A stretch of DNA of 64,000 bases. It comes from Tardiphaga sp. vice304 (GTDB lineage Bacteria > Pseudomonadota > Alphaproteobacteria > Rhizobiales > Xanthobacteraceae). How positions within the stretch are numbered: position 1 is the first letter of the stretch; every line of letters starts with the position of its first letter. The notes beneath the pieces were generated by a model. It had not been told where the DNA came from, did not search any database, and saw only the letters and a list, made by a program, of their open reading frames with translations. The position numbers and the translations under genes are program-made. The stretch lies in contig NZ_CP041402.1 of NCBI RefSeq assembly GCF_007018905.1, positions 5,724,710-5,788,709 on the forward strand, read 5' to 3'. Below, in pieces: positions 15,260 to 24,228 of the stretch.

Positions 15260-17329
15260 GTGGTGACGACCCAGGACAGTGGAGTTTCGCAGCAGCAAAA
15301 GGTGCTGGCGGCCAGGGGCCGTACCGGCTTGATCGGGTTTGTCCGCGCCATTCCGATCCGCTGGCGCATCCTGTCGATCGCCTCGCTGAATTCCGCCGTG
15401 GTACTGGTGCTGGCCGGTCTGATCTGGAGCGGCTCGCAGGTCTTGTCCTCGGCCTGGGACGATGTCCGCCAAGTCCGGCAGTCCGACCAGATCCTGGCGC
15501 TGCTGGAAAGCGAGACCAGCCGGCTGCAGAACCTGATCCATCGCTACATCAACCAGCCGAGCCCCGAGCTGTTCGCCGAAATCCTGCTGCTGCGCGAGGC
15601 GGTGCTGGGCACGCTAAGCAGCCGGGCCTCGACCGATCCGATGCTGTCGGGCTCGGTCGCCGAGCTGGAGCGCGTCACCGAGCGCTTCCTCTCCGGATTC
15701 GGCGAATTGCGCAGCCTGCAAACCACCATAGCCAAGACCTATGAGGCGCAGGTGCTGGGCCCCGCCAAGGACATGGCCGGGCTGTATTCGATCATCGAGG
15801 GCGCCACCAACCAGCGCGACGCGCTGATCTGGCCACCGCTCGGAAAGTCTCGCGAGGCCTTCACGGCGATGCTGGTGGCCGCCAACGCCTACTACCTGTC
15901 GCTGGCCTCGGCCTCCGCCGAGGAAGCCCGCCGCAACACCGAGACCATCGAGCGCACCATTCCGGTGATGACCGAAATGGCGGACAACGACCTGCAACGC
16001 GAGGCCTTGCAGCGGCTGAAGGGTCGCGCGGTGGCGCTGCGCGAAGGGCTGGCGAAACTGTCAGAGCAGCTCACCGGCCGCACCGACCTGCTGCGCAATT
16101 CGATCGACGCCAGCCAGGCCGACACCATCGCCGCGATCGACGGCCTGTCGGTCCTGATGCGGCAGCGCGAGCAGAAAGCCCAGACCACCTTCGACCGCAC
16201 GCTGGCGAACATCTCGCGCAACGTGCTGCTAATTGCGACCTTCTTCCTGTGCGTCATCATCATCGCCGGGATCGTCATCGCGCTCAGCATCCGGCTGCCG
16301 TTGCAGCAGATCATGGGCTCGATGCGGGCCATCACCACGGGCCACCTCGACCGTGAGGTACAGGGCACCGATGCCCGCGACGAGGTCGGCGCGATGGCCC
16401 GCGCCGTCGAGGTATTCCGCCAGAACGCCATCGCCCGGCGCGATGCCGAAGTGGAGTTGCGCGCATCCAAAGAGAAGGCCGAGAGCGCGCTGCTCGAACT
16501 ATATGCCGCGCAACAGAATTTGATCGATGCCGAACGGCTGGCGGCACTCGGCGGGCTGGTCGCCGGCGTCGCCCACGAGGTCAACAATCCGATCGGCATC
16601 AGCCTGACGGTTGCGTCCTCCTTTGCGCGGCGCAGCGAGATGTTCGAGGCCGAATTGCGTGGCGGCACACCGCTGCGCCGCTCGCAACTCGAGGAATTCG
16701 TCCGGACCTGCCAGGACGCCGCACAGCAGCTCGTCTCCAACCTGCAGCGCGCCGGCGAATTGATCCAATCCTTCAAGCAGGTTGCGGTGGATCGCTCGCA
16801 CGCCGAGCGACGCCAGTTCAACCTCTCCGAGGCCACCGACCAGATTATCGCCAGCCTGCGCCCGGTACTGAAAAAGTCGCTGATTACCCTCACCGTCGAC
16901 GTGCCGGACGGCCTCATCATCGACGGTTATCCCGGCTCCTACGGCCAGATCCTGACTAACCTGTTCCTGAACGCGGCCAATCACGCCTTTCCTGACGGCC
17001 GCCCCGGCGCGATCACCCTGACGGCGCGGCTACGCGGCACCGACGACATCGAGATCAGCTTTTCCGACAATGGCGTCGGCATGACGCCGGACGTGCAGCG
17101 TCAGGCATTCGACCCGTTCTTTACGACGCGCCGCAACGAGGGCGGCACCGGCCTTGGACTGCACATCGTCTACAATCTGGTCACCCAGCAGCTCGGCGGC
17201 CGGATGATGCTCGATTCTAGGCTGGGACAAGGCACGACCTTTCGCATTATCATGCCGCGGGCCGCCACCGCCGCGGGAGCAATTGACGGGACCACGCAAT
17301 GGCCGAACAGGACGATGTCCTCTATCTGA
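15260..17329 (+). CDS. Membrane sensor histidine kinase with large periplasmic domain and HAMP
   Basis: The 689-residue kinase has a first membrane helix at about 36-58 (ILSIASLNSAVVLVLAGLIW). An all-alpha periplasmic domain of roughly 250 residues follows. The second helix is LLIATFFLCVIIIAGIVIAL, then a HAMP linker (LPLQQIMGSMRAITTGHLDREV) and a coiled coil. The phospho-acceptor His lies in LGGLVAGVAHEVNNPIG, and the ATPase boxes are NLFLNAANHAF, FSDNGVGM and GGTGLGLHIVYNLV. I took the GTG pair at 15260 as start, ahead of VTTQDSG. The next gene overlaps its end by 31 bp. The periplasmic part is well placed to read the divergently encoded binding protein. Confidence 0.87.
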   Translation: MVTTQDSGVSQQQKVLAARGRTGLIGFVRAIPIRWRILSIASLNSAVVLVLAGLIWSGSQVLSSAWDDVRQVRQSDQILALLESETSRLQNLIHRYINQPSPELFAEILLLREAVLGTLSSRASTDPMLSGSVAELERVTERFLSGFGELRSLQTTIAKTYEAQVLGPAKDMAGLYSIIEGATNQRDALIWPPLGKSREAFTAMLVAANAYYLSLASASAEEARRNTETIERTIPVMTEMADNDLQREALQRLKGRAVALREGLAKLSEQLTGRTDLLRNSIDASQADTIAAIDGLSVLMRQREQKAQTTFDRTLANISRNVLLIATFFLCVIIIAGIVIALSIRLPLQQIMGSMRAITTGHLDREVQGTDARDEVGAMARAVEVFRQNAIARRDAEVELRASKEKAESALLELYAAQQNLIDAERLAALGGLVAGVAHEVNNPIGISLTVASSFARRSEMFEAELRGGTPLRRSQLEEFVRTCQDAAQQLVSNLQRAGELIQSFKQVAVDRSHAERRQFNLSEATDQIIASLRPVLKKSLITLTVDVPDGLIIDGYPGSYGQILTNLFLNAANHAFPDGRPGAITLTARLRGTDDIEISFSDNGVGMTPDVQRQAFDPFFTTRRNEGGTGLGLHIVYNLVTQQLGGRMMLDSRLGQGTTFRIIMPRAATAAGAIDGTTQWPNRTMSSI

Positions 17330-19047
17330 TCGAAGACGCCGGCGAGGTGCCGGAAGACACCAGTTTGCGCAAATGGAAGATCGCCGTGATCGATGACGAT
17401 CAGGCGGTCCATGAGGGCACGCGCTTTGCACTCAGCGATTACACGCTGAACGGCCAGTCGCTGGAAATCCTATCGGCCTATTCGGCAGCCGAAGGCCAGA
17501 TTTTGATGCGCGACAACCCGGACATTGCCGCCGTGCTGCTCGACGTCATTATGGAGACCGACGACGCGGGCCTCGAGCTCGTCGAATTCATCCGCAACGA
17601 ACTGCATAACGAGACCGTCCGCATCATCCTGCGTACCGGCCAGCCCGGCCAGGCGCCGGAGCGCCGCGTGATCGTCGACTACGACATCAACGACTACAAG
17701 GCCAAGACCGAGCTTACCGCCGACAAGCTGTTCACCTCGCTGACCGCCGCATTGCGCAGCTACCAGCAGCTCGAACGCATGGTGCAGACGCGCCGCGGGC
17801 TGGAGATCATCATCGACGCCGCGTCCACGCTATATGATTTCCGCTCGATGCAGCGGCTCGCCGAGGGCGTACTGACGCAGATCGCGTCCTTGCTCAATGT
17901 CGATTGTGCCGGGATCCTGGTGCTGCGCGACGGCGGCGACATCGGCGACGATTTTGCCGTGCTGGCGGGATCGGGCTGCTACAGCCGCTTTATCGGCTGC
18001 CCGACGCCGCAGTCGCTCGATCCCGATCTGCGGCTCATGGTCGAGGACGCCTTCCGCCGCCGCAAGCATGATTTCGCCGACCAGCGCACCGTGCTCTACA
18101 TCCGCACCGGCTCCGGTCGCGAGGTCGTGGTGCTGCTGCAAGCCGAGCGGCAGTTGTCGGAAACCGACCGTGCGCTGGTGGAGATCTTCGGCAGCCGGCT
18201 GTCAATCGCCTTCGACAATGTGATCCTGTACCAGCAACTGCACGCCGCCAATACCCAGCTCGAGGACCGCGTGGCGCAGCGTACCCGCGCGCTGATGCAG
18301 GCCAACCGCCGGCTGTCGGCGCAATGGCTGCGCCTGCAGCGCGCCAATGGCTTCAAGAACGAGATCCTCGGCACCGTGGCGCACGACCTCAAGAATCCGC
18401 TCGGCGTCATTCTCGGGCGCACCGAAATGCTGACCGAGTTGATCGGAGCCGGCTCACCGAAGGAAAACGTAGCAGCCCAGATCGAGCACATCCGCGACGC
18501 CACCAAGCGGCTGACCGCGATGGTCGATCATTTGATCAACGACGCGATGGCGGACGCCTTCGACATCACCATCCGCCGCGAGCCGGTGGATATCTCCGCG
18601 CTGGTCACCGACGTCGCCGAGGCCAACAAGCCTTCAGCGGTCAACAAGCAGCAGGCCATCACCGTCTCGGTGCCGGCGCACCGGGATCTTACTTTGTGCG
18701 ACGCCGACCGGATGCGCGAAGCAATCGACAATCTGGTCAGCAATGCGATCAAATACAGCCCGATCGGCGGCAGCATCGCGCTGGCGGTGAGTGGCGACAG
18801 CATCACGGTCAGCATCAGCGTGACCGACGAGGGCGCCGGCCTGCTGCCGGAAGACCTCGACCGGCTGTTCGGCCGCTTCCAGCGATTGTCCGCCAAGCCG
18901 ACCGGCGGCGAAAGCTCGACCGGTCTCGGCCTCTCGATCGTCAAGCGCATCGTCGACATGCATGGCGGCGACGTCACCGCCGAAAGCCCCGGCCCCGGCC
19001 GCGGCGCGACCTTCACCATCTCTTTGCCCGCGACAACCGAAACCTGA
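17299..19047 (+). CDS. Soluble hybrid protein: receiver, DUF3369, histidine kinase
   Basis: The domain order in 582 residues is receiver (about 28-150; acidic pair in IAVIDDDQAVHEG, phospho-Asp in AAVLLDVIMETDDAG), DUF3369 (about 165-330), a coiled coil, then a kinase core. The kinase has the acceptor His in LGTVAHDLKNPLGVILGRTE, and NLVSNAIKYSP, VTDEGAGL and STGLGLSIVKRIV. A receiver placed before a kinase suggests it accepts phosphate from the membrane kinase upstream, whose gene it overlaps by 31 bp, and controls a second step. There is no membrane segment. The OmpR-type gene follows after one base. Confidence 0.87.
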   Translation: MAEQDDVLYLIEDAGEVPEDTSLRKWKIAVIDDDQAVHEGTRFALSDYTLNGQSLEILSAYSAAEGQILMRDNPDIAAVLLDVIMETDDAGLELVEFIRNELHNETVRIILRTGQPGQAPERRVIVDYDINDYKAKTELTADKLFTSLTAALRSYQQLERMVQTRRGLEIIIDAASTLYDFRSMQRLAEGVLTQIASLLNVDCAGILVLRDGGDIGDDFAVLAGSGCYSRFIGCPTPQSLDPDLRLMVEDAFRRRKHDFADQRTVLYIRTGSGREVVVLLQAERQLSETDRALVEIFGSRLSIAFDNVILYQQLHAANTQLEDRVAQRTRALMQANRRLSAQWLRLQRANGFKNEILGTVAHDLKNPLGVILGRTEMLTELIGAGSPKENVAAQIEHIRDATKRLTAMVDHLINDAMADAFDITIRREPVDISALVTDVAEANKPSAVNKQQAITVSVPAHRDLTLCDADRMREAIDNLVSNAIKYSPIGGSIALAVSGDSITVSISVTDEGAGLLPEDLDRLFGRFQRLSAKPTGGESSTGLGLSIVKRIVDMHGGDVTAESPGPGRGATFTISLPATTET

Positions 19048-19048
19048 C

Positions 19049-19777
19049 ATGAGCCACAGCCCACACATCATCATCGTTGACGACGAGGCACCGGCCCGCG
19101 AGATGGTCGGCGATTACCTCAAGATGCACGGCTTTGCGGTCACTCTGTGCGACGGCGGCAAGAGTTTGCGCGCCGAAATCGCCAGCAAGGTGCCAGACCT
19201 CGTGGTGCTGGATCTCAACATGCCCGAGGAAGACGGGCTGTCGATCATCCGCGACCTCAAGGGCCGCATCAACGTGCCGGTGATCATGCTGACTGCGACC
19301 GCGAGCCCGATCGACCGGGTGGTCGGCCTGGAGATCGGCGCCGACGACTACATCGCCAAGCCGTGCGAGTTGCGCGAACTGATGGCTCGGATCCGCTCGG
19401 TGCTGCGGCGCAGCGGACCGAAAGCCGAAGCGGCGGCGCCGGCAAAATCCATCAGCGAACATCTGGTGCGGTTCGGCACCAAATGGCTCGATCTCGAAGC
19501 CCAGGCGCTACGCGACGACGAGGGCAACGAACATCCGCTGACGGCATCGGAGTTCGGTCTGCTGAAAGTGTTCGCTGCCAACCCGAAGCGCGTGCTGTCA
19601 CGCGAACGGCTGCTCGAACTGGCGAATGCGCGCGACGCCGAAGCCTTCGACCGTGCCGTCGACCTGCGCATCATGCGGATCCGCCGCAAGATCGAACCGG
19701 ACCCGGCGCACCCCGCCGTCATCCGCACCATCCGCGGCGGCGGCTACCTGTTTTCGCCGGTCGTGGAGAAGGCATAG
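19049..19777 (+). CDS. OmpR-family response regulator
   Basis: The 242-residue regulator has a receiver domain (IIIVDDEAPAREM, phospho-Asp in LVVLDLNMPEEDGLS, switch Lys in DDYIAKPCELREL). A winged-helix DNA-binding domain follows (LTASEFGLLKVFAANPKRVLSRERLL, VDLRIMRIRRKIEPDP, IRTIRGGGYLFS). The ATG at 19049 starts one base after the kinase stop; a longer in-frame ORF back to 18962 would overlap the kinase and is unlikely. It is the probable output of the two kinases upstream. Its targets are not visible. Confidence 0.9.
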   Translation: MSHSPHIIIVDDEAPAREMVGDYLKMHGFAVTLCDGGKSLRAEIASKVPDLVVLDLNMPEEDGLSIIRDLKGRINVPVIMLTATASPIDRVVGLEIGADDYIAKPCELRELMARIRSVLRRSGPKAEAAAPAKSISEHLVRFGTKWLDLEAQALRDDEGNEHPLTASEFGLLKVFAANPKRVLSRERLLELANARDAEAFDRAVDLRIMRIRRKIEPDPAHPAVIRTIRGGGYLFSPVVEKA

Positions 19778-20027
19778 CGGCATTAAACCCGTGCCAGGCC
19801 GTTTGGTTCCTAGCCCGCGGCAACACCCCATAGCCGCTGCCTATGGCCACCCATCTTGTTAAAATTACTGCATTTTTTATCTCCAATATGTCGTCGCGGG
19901 GTACCGCACGACACATTTGCGCGTGGCATGAAACCATTTTCCGCTTGTCTCGACGACGTGCGGAAACCGGCAAACCTTAACACTCCTCCCAACGAAGCCG
20001 CCCCGGCGGTATCAACGGGAGCCGATC

Positions 20028-20639
20028 ATGCAGAACGTCATCGCCCTCAACGCCGCAGGCCAGCAGGGTATCCTTGCCGCCCGCGACACCTCGGATGAGA
20101 TGTTGCTGGAGAAGATTGCGACCGGCGACCGCACCGCCATGCACACGCTCTATGCCCGGCACAATGTCCGTGTCTATCGCTTCGTGCTGCGCATGCTGCG
20201 CGACAGCACCGCGACCGAGGATCTGGTCAGTCAGGTGTTCCTCGACGTCTGGCGCAGCGCCAGCCAGTTCGAGGGCCGCTCGCAGGTCTCCACCTGGCTG
20301 CTGTCGATCGCCCGCTTCAAGGCTTTGACCGCACTGCGCCAGCGCAAGCACGAGGACATCGACCAGGACGACGTGATGCAGATCGCCGACCAGGCCGATA
20401 CGCCGGAGGCGTCGCTCGATCGCAGCCGCACCAGCGCCATCCTGCGCGCCTGCGTCGCCAGACTGTCGCCGGCACATCGCGAGATCGTCAGCCTGGTCTA
20501 CTACCATGAGAAATCGGTCGAGGAGGTCGCCCAACTGATCGGGATCCCCGCCGCCACCGTCAAGACCCGGATGTTCTATGCCCGCAAGCAACTCGCGGAG
20601 TTTCTGAAAAGCGCCGGGATCGACAGCCTCGCGGCCTGA
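20028..20639 (+). CDS. ECF-type RNA polymerase sigma factor
   Basis: This 203-residue sigma-70 family factor has region 2 (LYARHNVRVYRFVLRMLRDS, TEDLVSQVFLDVWRSASQFE, STWLLSIARFKAL) and region 4 (LSPAHREIVSLVYYHEKSVE, EVAQLIGIPAATVKTRMFYARKQL). The linker is short, as in the ECF group. No anti-sigma gene is adjacent on either side, which is unusual for ECF factors; regulation may come from a distant partner. A strong terminator follows, so it is monocistronic. It does not look like EcfG itself because no NepR/PhyR neighbours are present. Confidence 0.88.
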   Translation: MQNVIALNAAGQQGILAARDTSDEMLLEKIATGDRTAMHTLYARHNVRVYRFVLRMLRDSTATEDLVSQVFLDVWRSASQFEGRSQVSTWLLSIARFKALTALRQRKHEDIDQDDVMQIADQADTPEASLDRSRTSAILRACVARLSPAHREIVSLVYYHEKSVEEVAQLIGIPAATVKTRMFYARKQLAEFLKSAGIDSLAA

Positions 20640-20680
20640 GCGATCCCTGATTTGAAGTTTCGTCGTTAACCTCCAACCTC

Positions 20681-20717
20681 GACTCGGACGGGATGCCTCC
20701 CTTCCGGGTCTTTTTTT
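20681..20717 (+). terminator. Rho-independent terminator after the ECF sigma gene
   Basis: GACTCGGA pairs with TCCGGGTC (one G-U), enclosing an inner GGGA-TGCC-TCCC hairpin, and is followed directly by seven T. Confidence 0.8.
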
Positions 20718-20768
20718 GGCTGCTAGCCATAGCCACGGACTTCGCAGCGATGCACAGTCTTTCAACCG

Positions 20769-20853
20769 TCATTGCGAGGAGCCCTTGCGACGAAGCAATC
20801 CAGTCTCCTCTGGTGGCTCTGGATTGCTGCGTCGCTTCGCTCCTCGCAATGAC
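20769..20853. repeat. Palindromic repeat of the GTCATTGCGAGGAGC family
   Basis: The element starts GTCATTGCGAGGAGC and ends GCTCCTCGCAATGAC, with internal GACGAAGCAATCCAG and its near complement. A second member lies at 55814-55887. It stands between the sigma gene terminator and the bd-oxidase operon and covers what would otherwise look like a 5' extension of cioA. Confidence 0.8.
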
Positions 20854-20979
20854 GGCGGAGGCGACAGCATTTCGGCATCAATACGTCGTCCCCTAGACAA
20901 TCTGTCCACCTCAGCCTGTGTAGGATCGCGACGCTTCCCGTGGTATCGCTCCGCCTGCCATGACAGAACGGGTGACGCG

Positions 20980-22383
20980 ATGTTCGAAGGCTGGGACGCG
21001 ATCATGCTGGCGCGGGCGCAATTTGCGTTCACGATGTCTTTTCACATCATCTTCCCGGCGTTCTCGATCGGGCTTGCCAGCTATCTCGCGGTGCTGGAGG
21101 CTTTGTGGCTTTGGACCGGCCGCGAAGTTTTCATCAACCTGTTCAACTACTGGCTCAAGATCTTCGCCGTCGCTTTCGGCATGGGCGTGGTGTCGGGCAT
21201 CGTGATGTCCTACCAGTTCGGCACCAACTGGTCGGTCTTCTCGGACAAGACCGGGCCGGTGATCGGCCCGTTGATGGCCTATGAGGTGCTGACCGCGTTC
21301 TTTCTCGAGGCCGGGTTCCTCGGCGTGATGCTGTTCGGGCTTGAGCGTGTCGGTCACAAATTGCATTTCCTGGCGACCTTGATGGTGGCGATCGGCACGC
21401 TGATTTCAGCCTTCTGGATCCTGTCGGCGAATTCATGGATGCAGACGCCGGCCGGCTACGCGATCAACGACGTCGGGCAATTCATCGCCACCGACTGGTG
21501 GAAGGTGATTTTCAATCCGTCGTTCCCCTATCGCCTCGTCCACATGGTGCTGGCGGCCTATCTCACCACGGCGCTGGTGGTCGGCGCGGTCGGCGCGTTT
21601 CACCTGATACGCGACCACCGTCGCGCCGGCCCCCGCACGATGTTCTCGATGGCGATGTGGATGGCCACTTTGATCGCACCGCTGCAGATCTTCGCCGGCG
21701 ACCTGCACGGCATCAACACGCTGGAGCACCAGCCGGCCAAGGTGATGGCCATGGAGGGCCACTATCAGAGTCACCCGGACGGCGCGCCCTTGATTCTGTT
21801 CGGCCTGCCGAACCAGAAGGAGGCGCGGGTCGACTATGCGCTGCAGGTTCCGAAACTGTCGTCGCTTATCCTCAAACATGATCTCAACGCGCCACTCGCC
21901 GGGCTCGACACCGTGCCGCGGGAAGACTGGCCGCCGGTGCCGGTCACCTTCTGGTCGTTCCGCGTGATGGTAGGAATAGGTTTCCTGATGCTCGCACTCG
22001 GCCTCGTGAGCCTGATGATGCGCTGGCGCGGGAAGCTGTATCAGTCGCGTTTCCTGCAATTCTTCGCCATGGCGATGGGACCGGCCGGATTCGTTGCGGT
22101 GCTGGCGGGCTGGATCACGACCGAGACCGGGCGACAGCCGTTCACCGTGTTCGGCCTGCTGAGGACGGTCGATTCCGCGTCGCCACTGGCTGCCCCCGCG
22201 GTCGGATCGTCGCTGATAGCCTTCATCATCGTCTACTTCATCGTCTTCGCGGCCGGCACCATCTACATTTTCCGGCTGATGGCCGAGCCGCCGCGTCACG
22301 GCGAACACGGCCCGCGGGGCGACGCGCCGGTGCGGGCCGCCGGCATAACGCCCGCGCAACAGGTCAGCGAAGGACAAACATGA
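20980..22383 (+). CDS. cioA: Cytochrome bd-type quinol oxidase subunit I (cyanide-insensitive type)
   Basis: Subunit I carries the haems and oxidises quinol with oxygen as acceptor. I start it at the ATG of MFEGWDAIMLARAQFAFTMSFHIIFPAFSIG, giving 467 residues; the frame is open further upstream but runs through the repeat. The conserved His in SFHIIFPAFSIG, the GFLGVMLFGLERVGHKLHFL segment and FAGDLHGINTLEHQPAKVMAMEGHY are visible. The quinol loop is short, as in the CIO group. The stop overlaps the cioB start. Confidence 0.92.
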   Translation: MFEGWDAIMLARAQFAFTMSFHIIFPAFSIGLASYLAVLEALWLWTGREVFINLFNYWLKIFAVAFGMGVVSGIVMSYQFGTNWSVFSDKTGPVIGPLMAYEVLTAFFLEAGFLGVMLFGLERVGHKLHFLATLMVAIGTLISAFWILSANSWMQTPAGYAINDVGQFIATDWWKVIFNPSFPYRLVHMVLAAYLTTALVVGAVGAFHLIRDHRRAGPRTMFSMAMWMATLIAPLQIFAGDLHGINTLEHQPAKVMAMEGHYQSHPDGAPLILFGLPNQKEARVDYALQVPKLSSLILKHDLNAPLAGLDTVPREDWPPVPVTFWSFRVMVGIGFLMLALGLVSLMMRWRGKLYQSRFLQFFAMAMGPAGFVAVLAGWITTETGRQPFTVFGLLRTVDSASPLAAPAVGSSLIAFIIVYFIVFAAGTIYIFRLMAEPPRHGEHGPRGDAPVRAAGITPAQQVSEGQT

Positions 22384-23393
22384 TGACCGGCATGATCGAT
22401 ATCGCCACGGTCTGGGCCTTCATCATCGCCTTTGCGGTCTTCGTCTATGTCGTGATGGACGGCTTCGACCTCGGGCTCGGCATGCTGTTTCCGCTCTTCC
22501 CGAAAAAGGAAGACCGCGACGTGATGATGAATACGGTCGCCCCGGTGTGGGACGGCAACGAGACCTGGCTGGTGCTCGGCGGCGGCGGGCTGATGGCGGC
22601 ATTTCCGCTGGCCTATGCCGTCCTGATGCCGGCGCTGTATGCGCCGATCATCGTCATGCTGCTCGGGCTGGTGTTTCGCGGCGTCGCCTTCGAATTCCGC
22701 TGGCGCACCCGAAGCCAGCGCAATTTGTGGGACATCGCCTTTGCCGGCGGCTCGGCGCTGGCGACGTTGGCGCAGGGCGTGGCGCTTGGTGCCATCCTGC
22801 AGGGCGTCGTCGTCAGCGGCCGACACTATGGCGGCGGCTGGTGGGACTGGCTGACGCCGTTCAGCGTGCTGACGGGTTTCGCGCTGGTTGTCGGCTACAG
22901 CCTGCTCGGCGCCACCTGGCTAGTGCTGAAGACCGAAGGCGAGTTGCGCGACCGCGCCTATCGGCTGTGCTGGTGGCTGCTGTTCGCGATGCTGGGCGCG
23001 ATCGGCGCGGTGAGTATCGCCACGCCGTTTCTCAACGCCGAATATGCCGCGCGCTGGTTCGCCTGGCCGAATATCCTGGCCACCGCGCCGGTACCAGTCG
23101 CGGTTGCCGCGGTGACGCTGCTGCTGCTGCGCGCGCTCGCTGCCAAGCGGGACTACCAGCCGTTCTTTCTGTCGCTCGCGCTGTTCGCGCTGTCCTATGC
23201 CGGGCTGGGGATCAGCATGTGGCCCTATATCGTGCCGCACTCGATCACGATCTGGCAGGCGGCCGCGCCCGACAACAGCCTGATATTCATGAGCTTCGGC
23301 GTCGCCGTGCTGGTGCCGCTGATCCTCGGCTATACCGCCTGGGCCTATTACGTGTTTCGCGGCAAGGTGAAGGCCGGCGCGGGGTATCACTGA
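22380..23393 (+). CDS. cioB: Cytochrome bd-type quinol oxidase subunit II
   Basis: This 337-residue membrane protein has about eight helices and pairs with subunit I. The family start IATVWAFIIAFAVFVYVVMDGFDLG is followed by NTVAPVWDGNETWLVLGGGG. The C-terminus has SMWPYIVPHSITIWQAAAPDNSL, all standard for CydB/CioB. It overlaps cioA by four bases, and its TGA overlaps the ATG of the small third subunit, so the three are translationally coupled. Confidence 0.93.
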   Translation: MMTGMIDIATVWAFIIAFAVFVYVVMDGFDLGLGMLFPLFPKKEDRDVMMNTVAPVWDGNETWLVLGGGGLMAAFPLAYAVLMPALYAPIIVMLLGLVFRGVAFEFRWRTRSQRNLWDIAFAGGSALATLAQGVALGAILQGVVVSGRHYGGGWWDWLTPFSVLTGFALVVGYSLLGATWLVLKTEGELRDRAYRLCWWLLFAMLGAIGAVSIATPFLNAEYAARWFAWPNILATAPVPVAVAAVTLLLLRALAAKRDYQPFFLSLALFALSYAGLGISMWPYIVPHSITIWQAAAPDNSLIFMSFGVAVLVPLILGYTAWAYYVFRGKVKAGAGYH

Positions 23394-23512
23394 TGTCGAC
23401 GGCGCCGCAGCGCCCGCTGGCGCAACGCCTGCTGTGGTTCGTGGTGCTATGGGCCGGCGGCGTTGGGACGGTGGCGATCGTGGGTTACGGCATCCGGCTA
23501 TGGATCAAGTAG
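23393..23512 (+). CDS. Small bd-oxidase subunit, DUF2474 type (39 aa)
   Basis: The ATG overlaps the cioB stop in ATGA fashion. The 39-residue product begins MSTAPQRPLAQRLLWFVVLW and ends GYGIRLWIK, with a single membrane helix. The Arg-Leu-Leu-Trp-Phe start, the Trp-x-Gly-Gly in the helix and a final basic residue match DUF2474 proteins, which follow CIO-type oxidase genes and are analogous to CydX. It is too short for automatic calling in many pipelines. The coupled position makes it very likely real. Confidence 0.85.
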   Translation: MSTAPQRPLAQRLLWFVVLWAGGVGTVAIVGYGIRLWIK

Positions 23513-23607
23513 CGGCTGGCGCGGCCGTTGCCACAAGCGGCACGCTCTGGTTCCATTGCTGTGACCGTGGTAAGTAGCCTCATATTGCCGCCCGGAGATC
23601 TGCGAAA

Positions 23608-24189
23608 ATGTCTTTGTCACGCGCGCTTTCACTCGTCGTTGCCGGCATGATCCTCTCCGGCTCCGCTTTTGCGCAGCAGCCCGACCGCGGCGACGAACCG
23701 GGGCTCATCCCCGATGAATCCGTGCAGCTCGATCCGGAATTCCAGAAGCAGATGGTGCTGTACCGCACCACCGAGCCGCCCGGCACCATCATCATCTCGA
23801 CGGCGGAGCGGCATCTATATGTCGTGCAGGGCAATGGCCGCGCGCTGCGCTATGGCATCGGGGTCGGCCGCGACGGCTTTACCTGGCAGGGCCTGCTGAA
23901 GATCTCGCGAAAGGCCGAATGGCCGGACTGGACCCCGCCGCCGGAGATGATTGCGCGACAACCCTATCTGCCGCGTTTCATGGCCGGCGGGCCGGGCAAT
24001 CCGATGGGCGCCCGCGCGCTCTATCTCGGCGCCACCGTCTACCGCATCCACGGCACCAACCAGCCCGATACGATCGGCACCGCGATTTCCTCCGGCTGCT
24101 TCCGGCTGGTCAATGCCGACGTCGCCGACCTCTACGATCGCGTGCCGGTGGGCACCAAGGTGATCGTGCGGCAAAGGCCCGAGCTGTAG
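23608..24189 (+). CDS. L,D-transpeptidase (YkuD / ErfK family)
   Basis: This is a 193-residue secreted enzyme with a signal peptide ending at FAQQ. The YkuD catalytic domain spans about 58-190. The active-site motif has H148 in YRIHGTNQPDTIG and nucleophile C164 in SSGCFRLVN. TIIISTAERHLYVVQGNGRAL is the usual domain start. It would make 3-3 cross-links in peptidoglycan or attach an outer-membrane protein to it. It stands alone, 95 bp after the oxidase operon. Confidence 0.9.
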   Translation: MSLSRALSLVVAGMILSGSAFAQQPDRGDEPGLIPDESVQLDPEFQKQMVLYRTTEPPGTIIISTAERHLYVVQGNGRALRYGIGVGRDGFTWQGLLKISRKAEWPDWTPPPEMIARQPYLPRFMAGGPGNPMGARALYLGATVYRIHGTNQPDTIGTAISSGCFRLVNADVADLYDRVPVGTKVIVRQRPEL

Positions 24190-24228
24190 GCACATCGCCC
24201 GACATTCCCCCGATATCGGTGAGCACCC

